A DNA stretch of 64,000 nucleotides from Opisthorchis felineus (Eukaryota > Platyhelminthes > Trematoda > Opisthorchiida > Opisthorchiidae): NCBI GenBank assembly GCA_004794785.1, contig SJOL01013076.1:428613-492612 (forward strand), read 5' to 3'. Below the pieces are notes generated by a model. That model saw only the letters and a program-made list of their open reading frames with translations, ran no database searches and was not told where the DNA came from. The translations under genes were made by a program, and so were the position numbers. This document shows positions 34,630 through 46,248 of the stretch, in pieces. The stretch's first letter is position 1, and every line of letters starts with the position of its first letter.

Positions 34630-34893
34630 ATATTCGTAATGCACTACTCATATGGTTGCTGAAAATTCTTCGACAGCCCACGACCGGTTTCGCCCTTCTT
34701 GGGGCTCATCAGGTAGGCGCAGTCCCTGAGTTTCCGTCAACCTTATGTTCTCGAATATCGTAGCAACTGAAACATGAGGCGGCTTGGTGCAGCACATTCA
34801 GTTGCCTGGAAACATCACAAACGAGAGATTCAGCTGGGTTCCAGGCGAGTCTCTTGCAAAACCAAATTTGTTTGCAAATGAGTGTATTTCGCT
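34630..34893 (-). mobile_element. Retrozyme-like element, copy 2, with target-site duplication
   Basis: 264 bp bounded by exact 13-bp repeats. The left part matches copy 1 through the hammerhead and TCAACCTTATGTTCT. From there (GAATATCGTAGCAACTGAAACATGAGG onward to TTTGCAAATGAGTGTATTTCGC) the sequence is inverted relative to the copy at 58206. This copy is therefore a fold-back rearrangement that still inserted as a unit. Non-coding. Confidence 0.8.
34676..34718 (-). ncRNA. Type I hammerhead ribozyme, best copy
   Basis: Minus strand: stem I GCCTAC/GTGGGC, CTGATGA, stem II GCCC/GGGC with loop CAAGAA, CGAAAC, stem III CC/GG with no loop, cleavage after GGTC. All invariant positions are intact, and the GUC triplet is the canonical cleavage site. 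The very short stem III is typical of retroelement hammerheads that work best as dimers. Confidence 0.85.
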
Positions 34894-34906
34894 AAGAATC
34901 ATTAGT
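34894..34906. repeat. 13-bp target-site duplication, copy 3 of 3
   Basis: AAGAATCATTAGT, the right-hand boundary of the retrozyme-like insertion. Confidence 0.8.
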
Positions 34907-35604
34907 GTTTTTTCAGCCAGGGGCATGTGATCACCCGGCAATGGATTTTAACCGTTGTAGCATGACAATTACTGAAGTTTCCTATGAAGACCAAACTATC
35001 GTCTTAAAATGTATTACCTTGTCTATACCTTTTTTCATGCAGTTGACGAATGAAAGGTTTTTTATTTGGTAAAATCGGAGCTTGTTCCAGATTTTACAAG
35101 TTCGAAATCCACTTTTCGGCATTATGACAACCAGAGTTGTAGTCGTCCTCTGAACAATTCATTGCAGGCCTTTCCTCAGTTGACTATCTCGGACATAGTA
35201 CTAACATGTACAATGGAAATTTCATTCCGCGTTTCTGAACAGTCGATTTTGACGCCAGTTTATTTTTGGGTCTGATTTCCTGGTTTCCCTAAAATACGAA
35301 AAAGCTATGCAGCAGAGTGCCTCATTTCTATTTCCTCTAGAGCATCACAGTGCCGCTGTCCACTTTACGACTTGTGTGATTTGATGGAAAGAAAACATCA
35401 GGTTTGGTTTCTAGCGCGCTCTGTTTTCGGCCGAGAAAATTAAAAATATTCCGATCTCCGTACTGATTTCCTTCCAAGTACTCTTGACAGATTGGAAAGA
35501 GCGCCGATCGAAGTCTCTATGTTAGGGAAGATTCATCAACGATTGCGTTTGCTATACACTTGCGAGTCAAAAACAAGAAACCTTGTTATTGATTGGAAGT
35601 AATG

Positions 35605-35735
35605 CATTAGTCATACGCTTTCTGAGAACTCTTCAACAGCCCACGACCGATTTTGCCCTTCTTGCGGCTGGATTCTTATGGGCCTTTTGTCAAAACCAAA
35701 TTAGTGTGTAAATGGGAGTATTTTTCGAAACTCTT
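35605..35735 (-). repeat. Retrozyme-like fragment
   Basis: TCATACGCTTTCTGAGAACTC, then AACAGCCCACGACCGATTTTGCCCTTCTTG, which has lost the CATCAG block, then CAAAACCAAATTAGTGTGTAAATG. Diverged, and without a functional core. Confidence 0.6.
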
Positions 35736-37553
35736 CTCACGTTCGGTCGTTCAGTGAGCCTAGCAACCGCATCACAGATGATAAAACGCATTCGGTCACT
35801 TTGCGGGACCACAATCTGCTTAAAATCACGTTTGGGGTTTCTAGGTTAATCGGCTGGATGTTCGGTTGGTGTAGGACAAATCGTGACATCTGTTCATAGA
35901 GACTGATAATTTGTAAGTCATCCGAGTCCACAAATTTGTTATTTGCGTGAAACTTGAGCCATCCCAATCAGATATAAAGACTACTTTTAATTAAGTTAAA
36001 ATTAGCGGCAAATTGTGAGGAATAAAATGAAGTAGTCACGATTCATACCTCACCCAGTTGTTAACTAGTACCCTGTCGCCTGACTACTTATGAGTAGCGA
36101 TAAAGTTATAACATAGCTGTCGATCTTCGTGGAGGACTTGGCAATTATCGAACCATGGCCTTGGAGTTTTACCCGGATGTTTAAGGTCGGATACTTAAAA
36201 CCTCATCAGCCACAGGATTGGCAGTTGATGAGCAGTCACTGAATAAACTAAGTGGCTATCACGTGACACAAGGCCAACAGCTGAGAAGGGTTAACCAATG
36301 GGACTCATGTCTCATGTAACGAATCCTGGTAGGATTCAGGACACTCATTGGTACAAACAAACCTTTTTCGGTCTCTCGTCTCGGGCCGTTACAAAGGCAT
36401 GGGTAACTTTACGCCAACGAACACATGATTGTTTGCACAATCTGGGGAAATGTTGTAAGACACAGAAATATGTGCGGGCGGGCGGGTAGAAGCATTATGT
36501 AACCATTGATATCTTGACTAGCCAAGGTCTATTTCCGTGCATGTACGAGTCTGAAGATGATATGCCGAAGGAGATTTCTCCCATTTGCCGGGTATCCTCG
36601 ATCCACCTGTAAGTATATTACAGTGAGTAGGATTCATTTTGAGGGTGCTACATCAGACTGTTCTATTTCATGTGTTCCTTCTAGTTGGAGGTAATTTGCA
36701 AATTACCAAATGACTCTTCTTATTATGTTTCAGGCTTTAGGTTCCTCAAATGTACAACTAGAGTGTGTTTCGACGCCGAGCTTAGTCAAAAAACGGCGCA
36801 AACGGAATGAAAGAGTTACTGTAGTTTAATGGCACTCATGGTCAATACAACAGGGAATATTGTGGCTAATTTTGCAAGGTTTCTATTGTGTCAACCGTTT
36901 GAATTAGGAGACTAAGCTCGAGGACTTACAACAGCTACTTTTTAGTATCTTAACAGTTGATAGCGTTTCGTTTTTCCTCAGCTTGTATGTTCTGCGTCCT
37001 TTGACAACAAATGCAATGAAACGGTAAATTCCGAAATCAGCTGTGCGGCACCTGGAAAAAACTCATTGAAACAAAACGGTACGCGGATTTACACAATGAC
37101 TAACTCAAATTTTTGTCACAGACTTTGAAAAATTGTTTATGCAAACTCCCTTGCCGTACATACCATTTGGAATTGCGATTTGACGTCTTTTTTAGAAAGA
37201 GCCGTTTTTTCATCCTCCTTGAGGCAATTTGTAACATTCGTCTGAAATTCTCTTCACTGAGTCCAGAGGACTGGAGAAACCGAGTAGCGTACAACTGTAA
37301 TTTTATACAATTTGGAGGCGAATAGAAGCTAAAAGAGTACGTCTGTGTTCTGAACGTTTTTAAGTGGAGGTTTGTGGAAAAATCGTAAACCTCCAGAAAA
37401 ATAATAAGTTCTACGAAAACAAATTAGACCAAAATGTCTTCATAGCTGACAATCTACCGGATGGTCTAAGAAGCGAACCTCACAGTTAAGTAATCCTTGT
37501 TTTTGGCGACCTGGAAAACGGGGCGCTAAACTTGCCTCCTTGAAGCCCACTGA

Positions 37554-37653
<100 letters not shown>

Positions 37654-40600
37654 GCCGATCTACCTCTCTATATGTATATAATTTACTGACGAGATGCTTG
37701 TCTTTCCAGCGCATTTGCCGAATAAAAAGAGATATTCGGAATTGCCTGGTTTCACGGATCATTTAGGTCGGCTTTGGTTCATCTGACCGACATTCATGTA
37801 AAACCCTATGAGTAGGGCCCAAAACAATGCGCACCACACTTGCAATGTTGTTTTAAGGTTCCACACCAACCGTTCTACACATTTTACTTTTTCAGCCGGC
37901 ACATTTGTTTTTCTTGTACCAATTACAACTTACTTTCGGGAAAATTTGCCTAAGGCATCTGACAACCGGAATCCAACTGTCATAGCCTGTACACATCTTA
38001 GGATGATCCTTCACTACAACATTAGTACGATGCTATAACGTGGGAAACGCAGCGTTATAATGAAATCAAAAGGCTTTGGCGGATGAGGCTAGTATCCCAT
38101 TGGAGTCCGTGTTCATTGTATACCATCACGTTCAGGTCATTCGGTGGCCTACACCAGTTGCCCGCGCGCTCGACATTATATCCTGGAGTGTACATCGATT
38201 TCAAAAGCTTACACACAGTGAACTGTCTGAGTTTGCCCAACTGTTTGCAAAAATCCAGTTGTTTAAAGTGTTTTTTTACTAAAAACTGTGTTTCAAATGC
38301 AAGCTGTTTTCAAATAAATGTGTGATAGGCTATAAAACATTTCGGAATGAGTGCTTTAAAGACAAACTGGAGTTCCGGAGGCAACCACTAGATGGATGGA
38401 TGGATGGATAGCACTCCAAGCCACTTCTTTCTACTTTCTCACGAGTAATACACCCAAAAAAAATGTACGGTCTCCGCGAAACATCAGGGTTTCAAACTGC
38501 CCTGACATATATTGTCCCGCTATTTGAAGCTTGTAGCTGATTCATGTGTAAATCAAGGTATTTCAGATGTTTTGCCATGTATTTCAGTATGACATTTTTG
38601 TTCAGTAAATAGTTCCGGTGAGGGCTCATAGGTTTCACGTGTAGAGAAACGTAGAATTGTGGTAGCATTCGTTTGAGCATTCTGATGACTGTTATCCGTC
38701 TGGTACTAGAACATTTAAGAAACTGCGAGAATTACCTGAATTCGAAGAACGGATCATTCGAGATTTCGGAATAAATTTGCATTAGTTACCGGAAAAGTTA
38801 TTCTAGTCTGGCCAATTTTCCAAATCTGTTTCACTTATTTCAAAATGCACCTGGTTAGACAAATTGTTTTTATCCTGGTTGAACAAGTTACACCCAACTA
38901 AACTTTCCAACACCATGTCAATCGTGTTTCCCAGGATTGATGAAATAAAAATGCAGTGCTAGATTTTTCTACACATAATTACAGTTTCGGGTCCCATCGA
39001 TGTTCAGGGCGCGCACACTGCCAAGACTCTTAGGTAGCACGAAACGAATGTAAAGTATTTTACCACAGAGAATAAAGAAATAGAACACGGGATTAGATCC
39101 TCTAACTACCCTCGCCTGCAACACAATGCCATTTCTTAAATCGTAGTTGCACCTTCATCCTATTGGTGGTTAGCTTATTTCCAAATGGCTGTGCTTGTTG
39201 TAACTCACATAATCGTAAAACAGCTGTGAGCTGAAACGCCTGACTTCGACCCAGGTTAACTATGATACTTGTTTCTCGGTTATCTTCTTTCCTGACTGGA
39301 GGACACATTGTTTCTTATTGTATATGCGTGACTCAAATGAATCGACCCAGTGTCTGAGCCCTAAACTGTATGAGACGAATAGTTATACAAGTAGAGCTAT
39401 AATCTAATGATGGCCATGCCACTGAAGGTTAGTGTGTACCATCCTACGAAATGTATTGAGCTATGCTTATAGGGTCTCATATGAGTAGTAGCCAATCGAA
39501 TGTTTACTATTATTATCAATTTCCCTGTTTACTCGGGATACGTTAGTCTGTGCCTGTATGCTGTCAAAACAGTCACCCCATCAGGAAAGTGAGAACATGC
39601 AGTTGTTCACATGTTGGGCGGAATCCCGCACCAAAGCCGCTTTACCGCTGGCAGCTAGGATCTGCTACAACCAAGAAGCCTATCCCGCCAACGATTGACT
39701 AGAATATCGAGCCGCTCGCCGGTCCAGCATCAAGCCGGGTTCTGATTGGCCGAAACTATGGAAGCATTAGCCAATCATGATTCAGAATCCGTCCAGAAGG
39801 CATCACCTCATACACCTTAAATAAGACCAGCCGCATATGTTTTTGACATGGTTTTCGGCGTTAAATGCACTTTGTGCACCTTTTGGTCATTCTACTGCCA
39901 AAAACGCCAGCTTGTACGGTTCAGAAGTGAGCCGAGGCATTACTGTTATCACACCACATGAGATGTTCCTCTCGGGACACTTTTAATTAAACCTAAGCTC
40001 AAAATTTACCGTGCAAATTGTTTTGATGCTCACATCAAACTGGGTCTTACATTTTGTTCGCTGAGGTGCTTTTCACGGGAGCTGGATCCTGTTTGACAGG
40101 AATAAGCAAGCTAAAACATGCTGCATGGGCAGAATGCAATGGTTTGCAAGTAGAAACCTTACAGATATCACCAGTACTGTAGATGCCACCCGTGGAGGTG
40201 CTTCTGGGAAGATTACTCTTAGCGAACAACTTCCACGTGACTAGATCCGCGTAAGACTCTTGAGTTTTGTTGTTATTCTCTTATCACAGGGGGAATGGCC
40301 AAGACGATTCCTTCACGTTTGACCAGTGGTTTTTCAATAATGTGACCAGCTTTTGTCACAACCCTGGCTGGGTAAGAATCACTAGGTCAAGGGACTTTCA
40401 AACGGAGTTGCGGTTTTGTACTTCAGTGTAACGTAGAGGCTTGTATCCAGTATACTAATGTTGATATTGTATATTTTCAAAATTATCCGAACATTTTGTC
40501 AGCTTTAATCACTTATGGGCCTCCAGAATGAACTCAACGACGCCGGCTTTTTCAATTTGAAGAAATTTGATTTTCAGAATTCGATGGCTCCGTTCGATTT

Positions 40601-41182
40601 AAATGAATCTGCGTGGACAGTGGAAGTGAACTCAGAAAGCTGTCGCCTTGTGACGTCCCGTTTTTATCTTAGTACATTAAAGGGGGCAACATTTCATGCA
40701 CCCTAGATTTATTATCTACGCGCAAGTGATGGCTGCCCCTGGTAAATTTTGCCTGGTGAACAAAAGCCTCAGAGACTTAAGATATCGGTTCACCTTAATT
40801 CGTGAGTTCTTCGAATCAAATTGTTTCAAGTTAGCGAAAATCCGTACAGCGCATCATCTCGTGATCAATGGTGCTTAGCGTTTTCAAGAGAGAGATATAA
40901 TTAGGATGGTTCGGAGTGAAACGGCGAAGGGACTCTCATCTGCCCTTTGGAGTAAAATTTCATTAAATACAAGTTCCTTTGGTTCCTTGTTTGTCTGTCT
41001 TGAACTTCAGCCAGTGCTCTACTACTCTGTCTACTATGAATTACTATAAAAATTTCACGTTCGACATACTTCGTGATTTCGTGATCAGACTAGCCCAATC
41101 GACCCATTAGGCTGTAGACTACTTTCGATTACTTTTTGAGTGGCTATACAATCATTGGCCTCATTGTGTTCCTTATTTCTAG

Positions 41183-41663
41183 CCATCTGCCTGATACCGC
41201 TCATATTGATCTTCGTACTTGGACTCATTTGCACTCCGAGGAAAAGTTTGGAGGATTTGGGAGACGAAGAAACTAACCAACTAAAAGTGAATTCCCCACT
41301 GTCAAGAACCCCATCCTCAGCCTCGGCTTCTTCATGCGATTCACCCCGCTCCACGCATTCTGCAATTGCGATCCCCCATCGCGTCACCAATGATATTATT
41401 CCGCGTGCATCTTCAAATCCTGATTTGCCTGTGGCAGACCGGATACACACTGTTGTGGTTAGCGAACCAGTCAGTCTCGACTGTCAACGCCAAATTTCTG
41501 CGCTCCACTACTTCAACTATTCGCAGGGTGTTGGACAAATTTCTGTTCCACCCATCTTATCGACGTCGTCTCAAGGACAACCATTGGGTTCCCCTCGTGA
41601 CGTGCGGATTGTGAACTTTAAGCTCCCTGAAGAGACCACAGGTGATCCCGGTGCATCCAATGA
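41183..41663 (+). CDS. Receptor exon: transmembrane helix and proximal tail
   Basis: Acceptor GTGTTCCTTATTTCTAG, phase 1. The first codons give a hydrophobic helix AICLIPLILIFVLGLIC, followed by a positive stop-transfer stretch TPRKS. Topology is therefore outside-to-inside, with the following 140 residues cytoplasmic. The tail is acidic and then Ser/Pro-rich (SPLSRTPSSASASS), with many potential phosphorylation sites, and later reads RIVNFKLPEETTG. The donor is chosen as AATGA|GTGTGAG because it ends in phase 2 and joins 49434. CAG|GTGATC at 41641 is a better-looking site but would give phase 1 and a frameshift. Good splice acceptor, long open frame and coding composition make this one of the firmest exons. 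Confidence 0.8.
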
Positions 41664-42664
41664 GTGTGAGGTTTTTCTGTTTCGATCGATAAAACAATGT
41701 ATATCACTACTGTTGTTCCAGTAATCACAACAAGCAGAAGTCTTCGGTAACCCGTAAGCTTCTGATCATAGACTACCGTCTCTCCAAACTAAACTGAAGG
41801 AATTTAATGGCAGAACACTGGATACTGTGGTTAACACTCCAACAGCTACCCATGGAATTATTGCTATTATGAGTTTTTAATTATTTTGTATGCCCCAATG
41901 TTTCTCTCTTAGCTTCGTGCACTCTGGCACTTCCAGTTGCCGCAGTTCAGTGGGTTTGAACTTTATCTAGTTCATTTGGACGTACTGTGAAAATTTTCAT
42001 ACTAAGGTTAAACACCCGAATGGGTCCATCACAGAGACTTCTACTGAGGCTAGCTGCTTTTCGACAGAATCACACACGAAATTTTAATTGAATGGGATAC
42101 TGTTAAGAACTTTCATAGAAGCGGTATTTCAGTTAAGTGCAGCTCCTGAGGAGAAAACTATATTTCGGATTAATCTACGCTGAAAAGTAGTTCGTACGAG
42201 GAGAAACGACTAAGAAAAATCCAATGCTAACCTCAGGATCTCAAACAGAGTGTCGTCATCAAATTCTTTGGAAGCCTACCACTTTCTGTTACGGACATGT
42301 CGAATTAGGTCGACGAATCAGCTATCGGTTACATGCCAGGATGTCTTTTGCCGGTCAAAAAAGCAGGCAGCTGGGTTCGTTTAATGGTCCAGTATAAGGT
42401 ATTTTTCTGATTCCAACTTTGTTTTCTTCTTTATTGTATGGATTTATTTTTATAAAGTGGCGCCCTTCTACTCCAGTTCTTACCCCAACTTGGAGGTCAT
42501 TGGTGACGGTGATGATAATGATGAATTCGGAGTGGATATTTGACTGTTCGTCCAGCCCGCTTACACATTATTGAGCCAAAGCAGGTTGTGCCATCACCGC
42601 ACATCGGATCTGGGAAAAATGAAGGGATTTGTTTTTAAATTTTAATGGAGATTTCTTCTATTCA

Positions 42665-42865
42665 ATGAAGACAATCTACATTGAAAATCTCACGAGCAAT
42701 GTACGACTGCTTTATCCTTGTTGGGAATCATCATCATTGCGCATCTCACGGAAATTCAATACAGAGTCTCGAACCTACTACTTCCCGGCTAGCAGTTTGA
42801 ACACTAAAACGTTTGGCCACAAGTGGCTGGTCAGTAGTGTGATCATCACGCACTTAGACAGGATA
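42665..42865 (-). repeat. SINE-B copy
   Basis: Minus strand: tRNA-like GGCCAAACGTTTTAGTGTTC and CGGGAAGTAGTAGGTTCGAG, then CGTGAGATGCGCAATG, ATGATGATTCCCAACAAGG and ATAAAGCAGTCGTACATTGC. CUGAUGA and GAAA are each damaged by a base change. Confidence 0.7.
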
Positions 42866-43621
42866 TAGCGTGGCTCGAGCTGCTTTTCAGCTTAGATTGT
42901 TTTCCTTGGGGGGGGGGAATCCTCAGTACATCTCTACTCTCACCGTGATTGTACAGCGGTTATTCCCTGGCCCAAAAAACTTGAGCAGCAAATACAGGGG
43001 CTCTATCCTGTTTTGATCAAGTTTTGCTGAGGCTTACTGGAGCTGAAACAGGGTTCTTGTCTCGCGAGAGAAGCAACGAAATCTCCTCAAGAGACGCCAA
43101 CAAATTTCTAATGCGCAACGTTACTGAAATTCAGGATTGTGACCATTTATGTCTGGCCACCTTCAGCCCTTATCCCTTCGGTTATCCCTCATCCAGTCAA
43201 CTCTCGTCTGACTGTTAAGGAAGTGCGTAATATGATATGATGCAGTTGTGTTGTTTTGTCTCATATGAATCACTTCGGACATTATACTGAAAAGTTAACT
43301 TGTACTACAAGGACCCTCGTTACTATCCATTCGTTTCTCCTCAGATGTTCTGCCTTAGACAGCACATTATATTCACTTTTGTTGAATAAGTTGTGTTAAT
43401 CATACTTGATTTATTCAGATCTGTGCAGGAGAAGTGTCGCAATCGAAAAGTGAAAAGCTTGGGCTTCAAAATTAATATTCTATTTGATAATCTCTTCTTG
43501 AAGAAGTAAATTGATCAGTTCCCTATCGACAAAACCATTGCCGCGTTGATGTAGCCTTCCCCATCCAAGTAAACTGTTGTTTTATAGTGATCTGAGGAGT
43601 TTTCGTAATTTTCAATAGGCG

Positions 43622-43918
43622 CCAGTCAACACGTGACCACGTGATATTGTTCCCGTGATCGAATGATGATTGGCGCCATGTCCTGTCTAAGTGAGTGCCA
43701 ATCACACTGCTGATCAGCCGCTCGAGGACAAATGGGCAAGTGTTCAGCTACTGGTCTGATGGTCGGGACTCTCGCTGTTTCGTGAGATGCGCACTACTGA
43801 CGATTCTTCATAATGGTGAAACAGCAGTACAGTGCTTCTAGGCTTTTCAGCATAGATTGGCTCCAATTACAGGATAAAAACCTCAATCGGAAATAACCAA
43901 ATCTCCTCACACTACCAT
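43622..43918 (+). repeat. SINE-B copy, near full length
   Basis: From CCAGTCAACACGTGACCACG through TGTCTAAGTGAGTGCCAATC, CACACTGCTGATCAGCC, the tRNA-like segment and hammerhead, to the tail GATAAAAACCTCAATCGGAA and AAATCTCCTCACACTACC. It carries the best-conserved SINE-B ribozyme in the window. Confidence 0.8.
43791..43835 (+). ncRNA. Hammerhead ribozyme motif in SINE-B
   Basis: Stem I GCACTA/CAGTGC (5 of 6 pairs), core CTGACGA (fits CUGANGA), stem II TTC...GGT region with six-base loop, GAAA, stem III CAG/CAG (one mismatch), cleavage triplet GTA. Near-complete, but stems II and III are weakened. The family consensus would pair perfectly. Confidence 0.6.
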
Positions 43919-44734
43919 TAACAGGAATAGTGCCTGAATAAGCTTTTACATTGATTTCTTTGTTTTCATTCAAGCACACTGTTGTTTTCAGTCAACACAC
44001 CCTCATTTGCTTCTCCTTTCCTATCCACGATACTCGATCATTTGATCACCATTAAATGTTCTCCCCAGGGTATCGAGTGCAGACAGATGTTCAAACTGAC
44101 CGTAACTTGTTTGAGTGGCTAACCAGGCTATGGGGAGCACTTGGCTCTCCATTTGCGAGTTATACAATTAGTTTGTTGCCAGTGCCCGTTTGTCTCACCG
44201 CCTGACCATAAATGCTTAGTTATCCAATTACCGAAAGCCAAATCGTGTTGATCAGCGTGAACATGAGTGGTTTGTCTTCTTTTACCTCCGTCGCGTTCAT
44301 AATTTGTGTATATTCGACGGCTTATCCCAAATGAGAATGTTTATAAAGCACGTGTTTACTGCATATGTTTCGCCTTGTGCAAGACAAACATTTTGCTGGA
44401 TTCTTTTTGTATTTCTGTTTCTGTTGTTGTTGTTGTTGCTCAGGTAGTTTCAAACCTAACTCGATCAAAAGATTGGAATGATTTTTGTAACTCCTACGTA
44501 GAGCGAGCTGATGTGATTGCAAAATATGCATGTCGTTCCTTAGTCCGGCTAAAATGACAGTTGCAAAACCCATCTCTACTTGTCTGCCCTCGATGGCTCG
44601 CTTAGAATATGCGTGGTACGCTTATACTGCGACGTCATTCAGCGCTGTATTCGAACGCACAATCACCGCAAATTTCAGGACTGCTCTTTTTTTGCATAAC
44701 CAGCGGACCAAAAGCAAGCCTAGTTCCCGACAAA

Positions 44735-45025
44735 CACACTCATTTGCAAATCAATTTCGTTTTCGCAGGAGACTCAGCTTAATCTCTCGTTTATGATATT
44801 CTTCAACTGAATGTGCTGCACAAAGGCCGCCTCAGTTGGTACGATATTCGAGATATCGTAGTATATTTTCATGAAGGAAACTACTTACAAGGTTGCTGGA
44901 TGCTCTTCGACAGCCCACGACCGGTTTCGCCCTTCTTGGGTTCAAGTTCCATTTGGATCGTGGGCTGCCGAAGAGCTTTCAGCAACCTTGTGAGTAGTTT
45001 CCTTTTTATGAAACCCTATTTTCCG
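44735..45025 (-). repeat. Retrozyme-like element, fold-back copy
   Basis: CTCATTTGCAAATCAATTTCG, TCTCGTTTATGATATTC, TGTGCTGCACAAAGGCCGCC and GATATTCGAGATATCGTAG in family order, then half of the hammerhead (CGACCGGTTTCGCCCTTC). It ends in an inverted repeat of the preceding arm. CTGATGA is missing. Confidence 0.7.
44876..45002. repeat. 45-bp inverted repeat (fold-back)
   Basis: 44876-44920 (GGAAACTACTTACAAGGTTG... to CAGCCCACGA) pairs with 44958-45002 (TCGTGGGCTG... to GTGAGTAGTTTCC) with few mismatches, around a 37-bp spacer holding the truncated ribozyme. Confidence 0.9.
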
Positions 45026-45912
45026 TTTATGTTCTAAGACCAGTACCTGGGTACTGGTCACACTTGTTCTCTAGCCATCACGTTGGAAGGTCGCCGTTTT
45101 CTCACATCTTTTTTTCATATATGACTTCACCTCTGTTGACCAACTAGTCAGAACGCGCGTGTCGGTGTCACTAAGTGTTGTATTTTCCCTGTAGTGACGC
45201 TTACAGCTGCAGAAACTAGGCTGTCCAACTTTAGACACAAGACGACAGTTGAACCCGTTGTCCGGAGTCCGAGGATGACCTCAGTGGGTGTAGAACTTGG
45301 TCATGGTTGCATAACATACATCGCCCAACTGTTTATCATGTCATTGTAGGAGCACCTATATTCCTCTTTTCTTCTCGAATTCTAACGACCATTCCCTGGT
45401 GACTGGAAGGACAAGAAATGGAATTCCGTGTCATGTGGCACATGAAACTTGTTTGACAATTTTGGCCAGTTGTATGTGCTTGCAGTATTTGTAGTACTGG
45501 GATCTATGTCAGTTTTGCATTCATCATGATTTACGTGGAACTACGGTTGAGCAGCTGCTAGATGAACCAATCAAAATTCAACCGTTACATGAGCTTCGCA
45601 ATTAAAGGATGAGTGGCGCTATATTCTGTTAACCAACTACTCGTGGCTAAGAGATTTCACACCCAACTACCAACCAGAAAGTGATGGGTTTTACTCTCTG
45701 AAACGATTTGCCAGATGCATCTGAAATAGGTTGAACTAGCTATACCGTGGTTTTTGTGTCTTCATGATAGATTGACTCTGTCTTGTAGAGGAAAATCCAC
45801 TTTCCCGCCGAAGTGCACCATTTTTCCTCTACTATACACTTTGAAAACTACTCAGAGATGGTTTATCCTTCAACCTTTCCAAATAATTCAATCCCCATAT
45901 CTTCTTGTTTGA

Positions 45913-46248
45913 GCAGCCGAAACTCATGGAAGGACTCAAGGTTCCTCGACAGGAATCAAGGCCCATATAAAGCTCGAAAGTGGTGTCAAAGTAGAAAAGA
46001 TTTTTGGAGCGGAGAACAAAGCCTTTGCTTTACCGGCACATTTTGAGATGGCAGCGGTTCGGATACGTGACAAAACTGAACAGGCTTTTCAAAAACAACA
46101 GAGTAGGTTGTTCAAAAGTCACTTTGTTCTATATTTTGTTAGGATGCCTACATATATTTCCTTTTTAGTTCTGTACAGAACCTCATTGCGACGCGATAAT
46201 TGCAGGAGGCTTCTTGAGTACGCCGTACATGCAATAAGTCCAGTTTGA
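45913..46248 (+). pseudogene. Unidentified coding-like frame or pseudogene
   Basis: Open for 111 codons between stops, with strongly coding-like composition: KAHIKLESGVKVEKIFGAEN, ALPAHFEMAAVRIRDKTEQA and FQKQQSR. The segment KTEQAFQKQQSRLF resembles the N-terminus of ribosomal protein S11 (TERAFQKQ-type) from memory of the family, but the preceding part does not. No clear acceptor exists, and 45952 follows a CGACAG. It could be a retropseudogene fragment or an exon of another gene. Confidence 0.25.
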
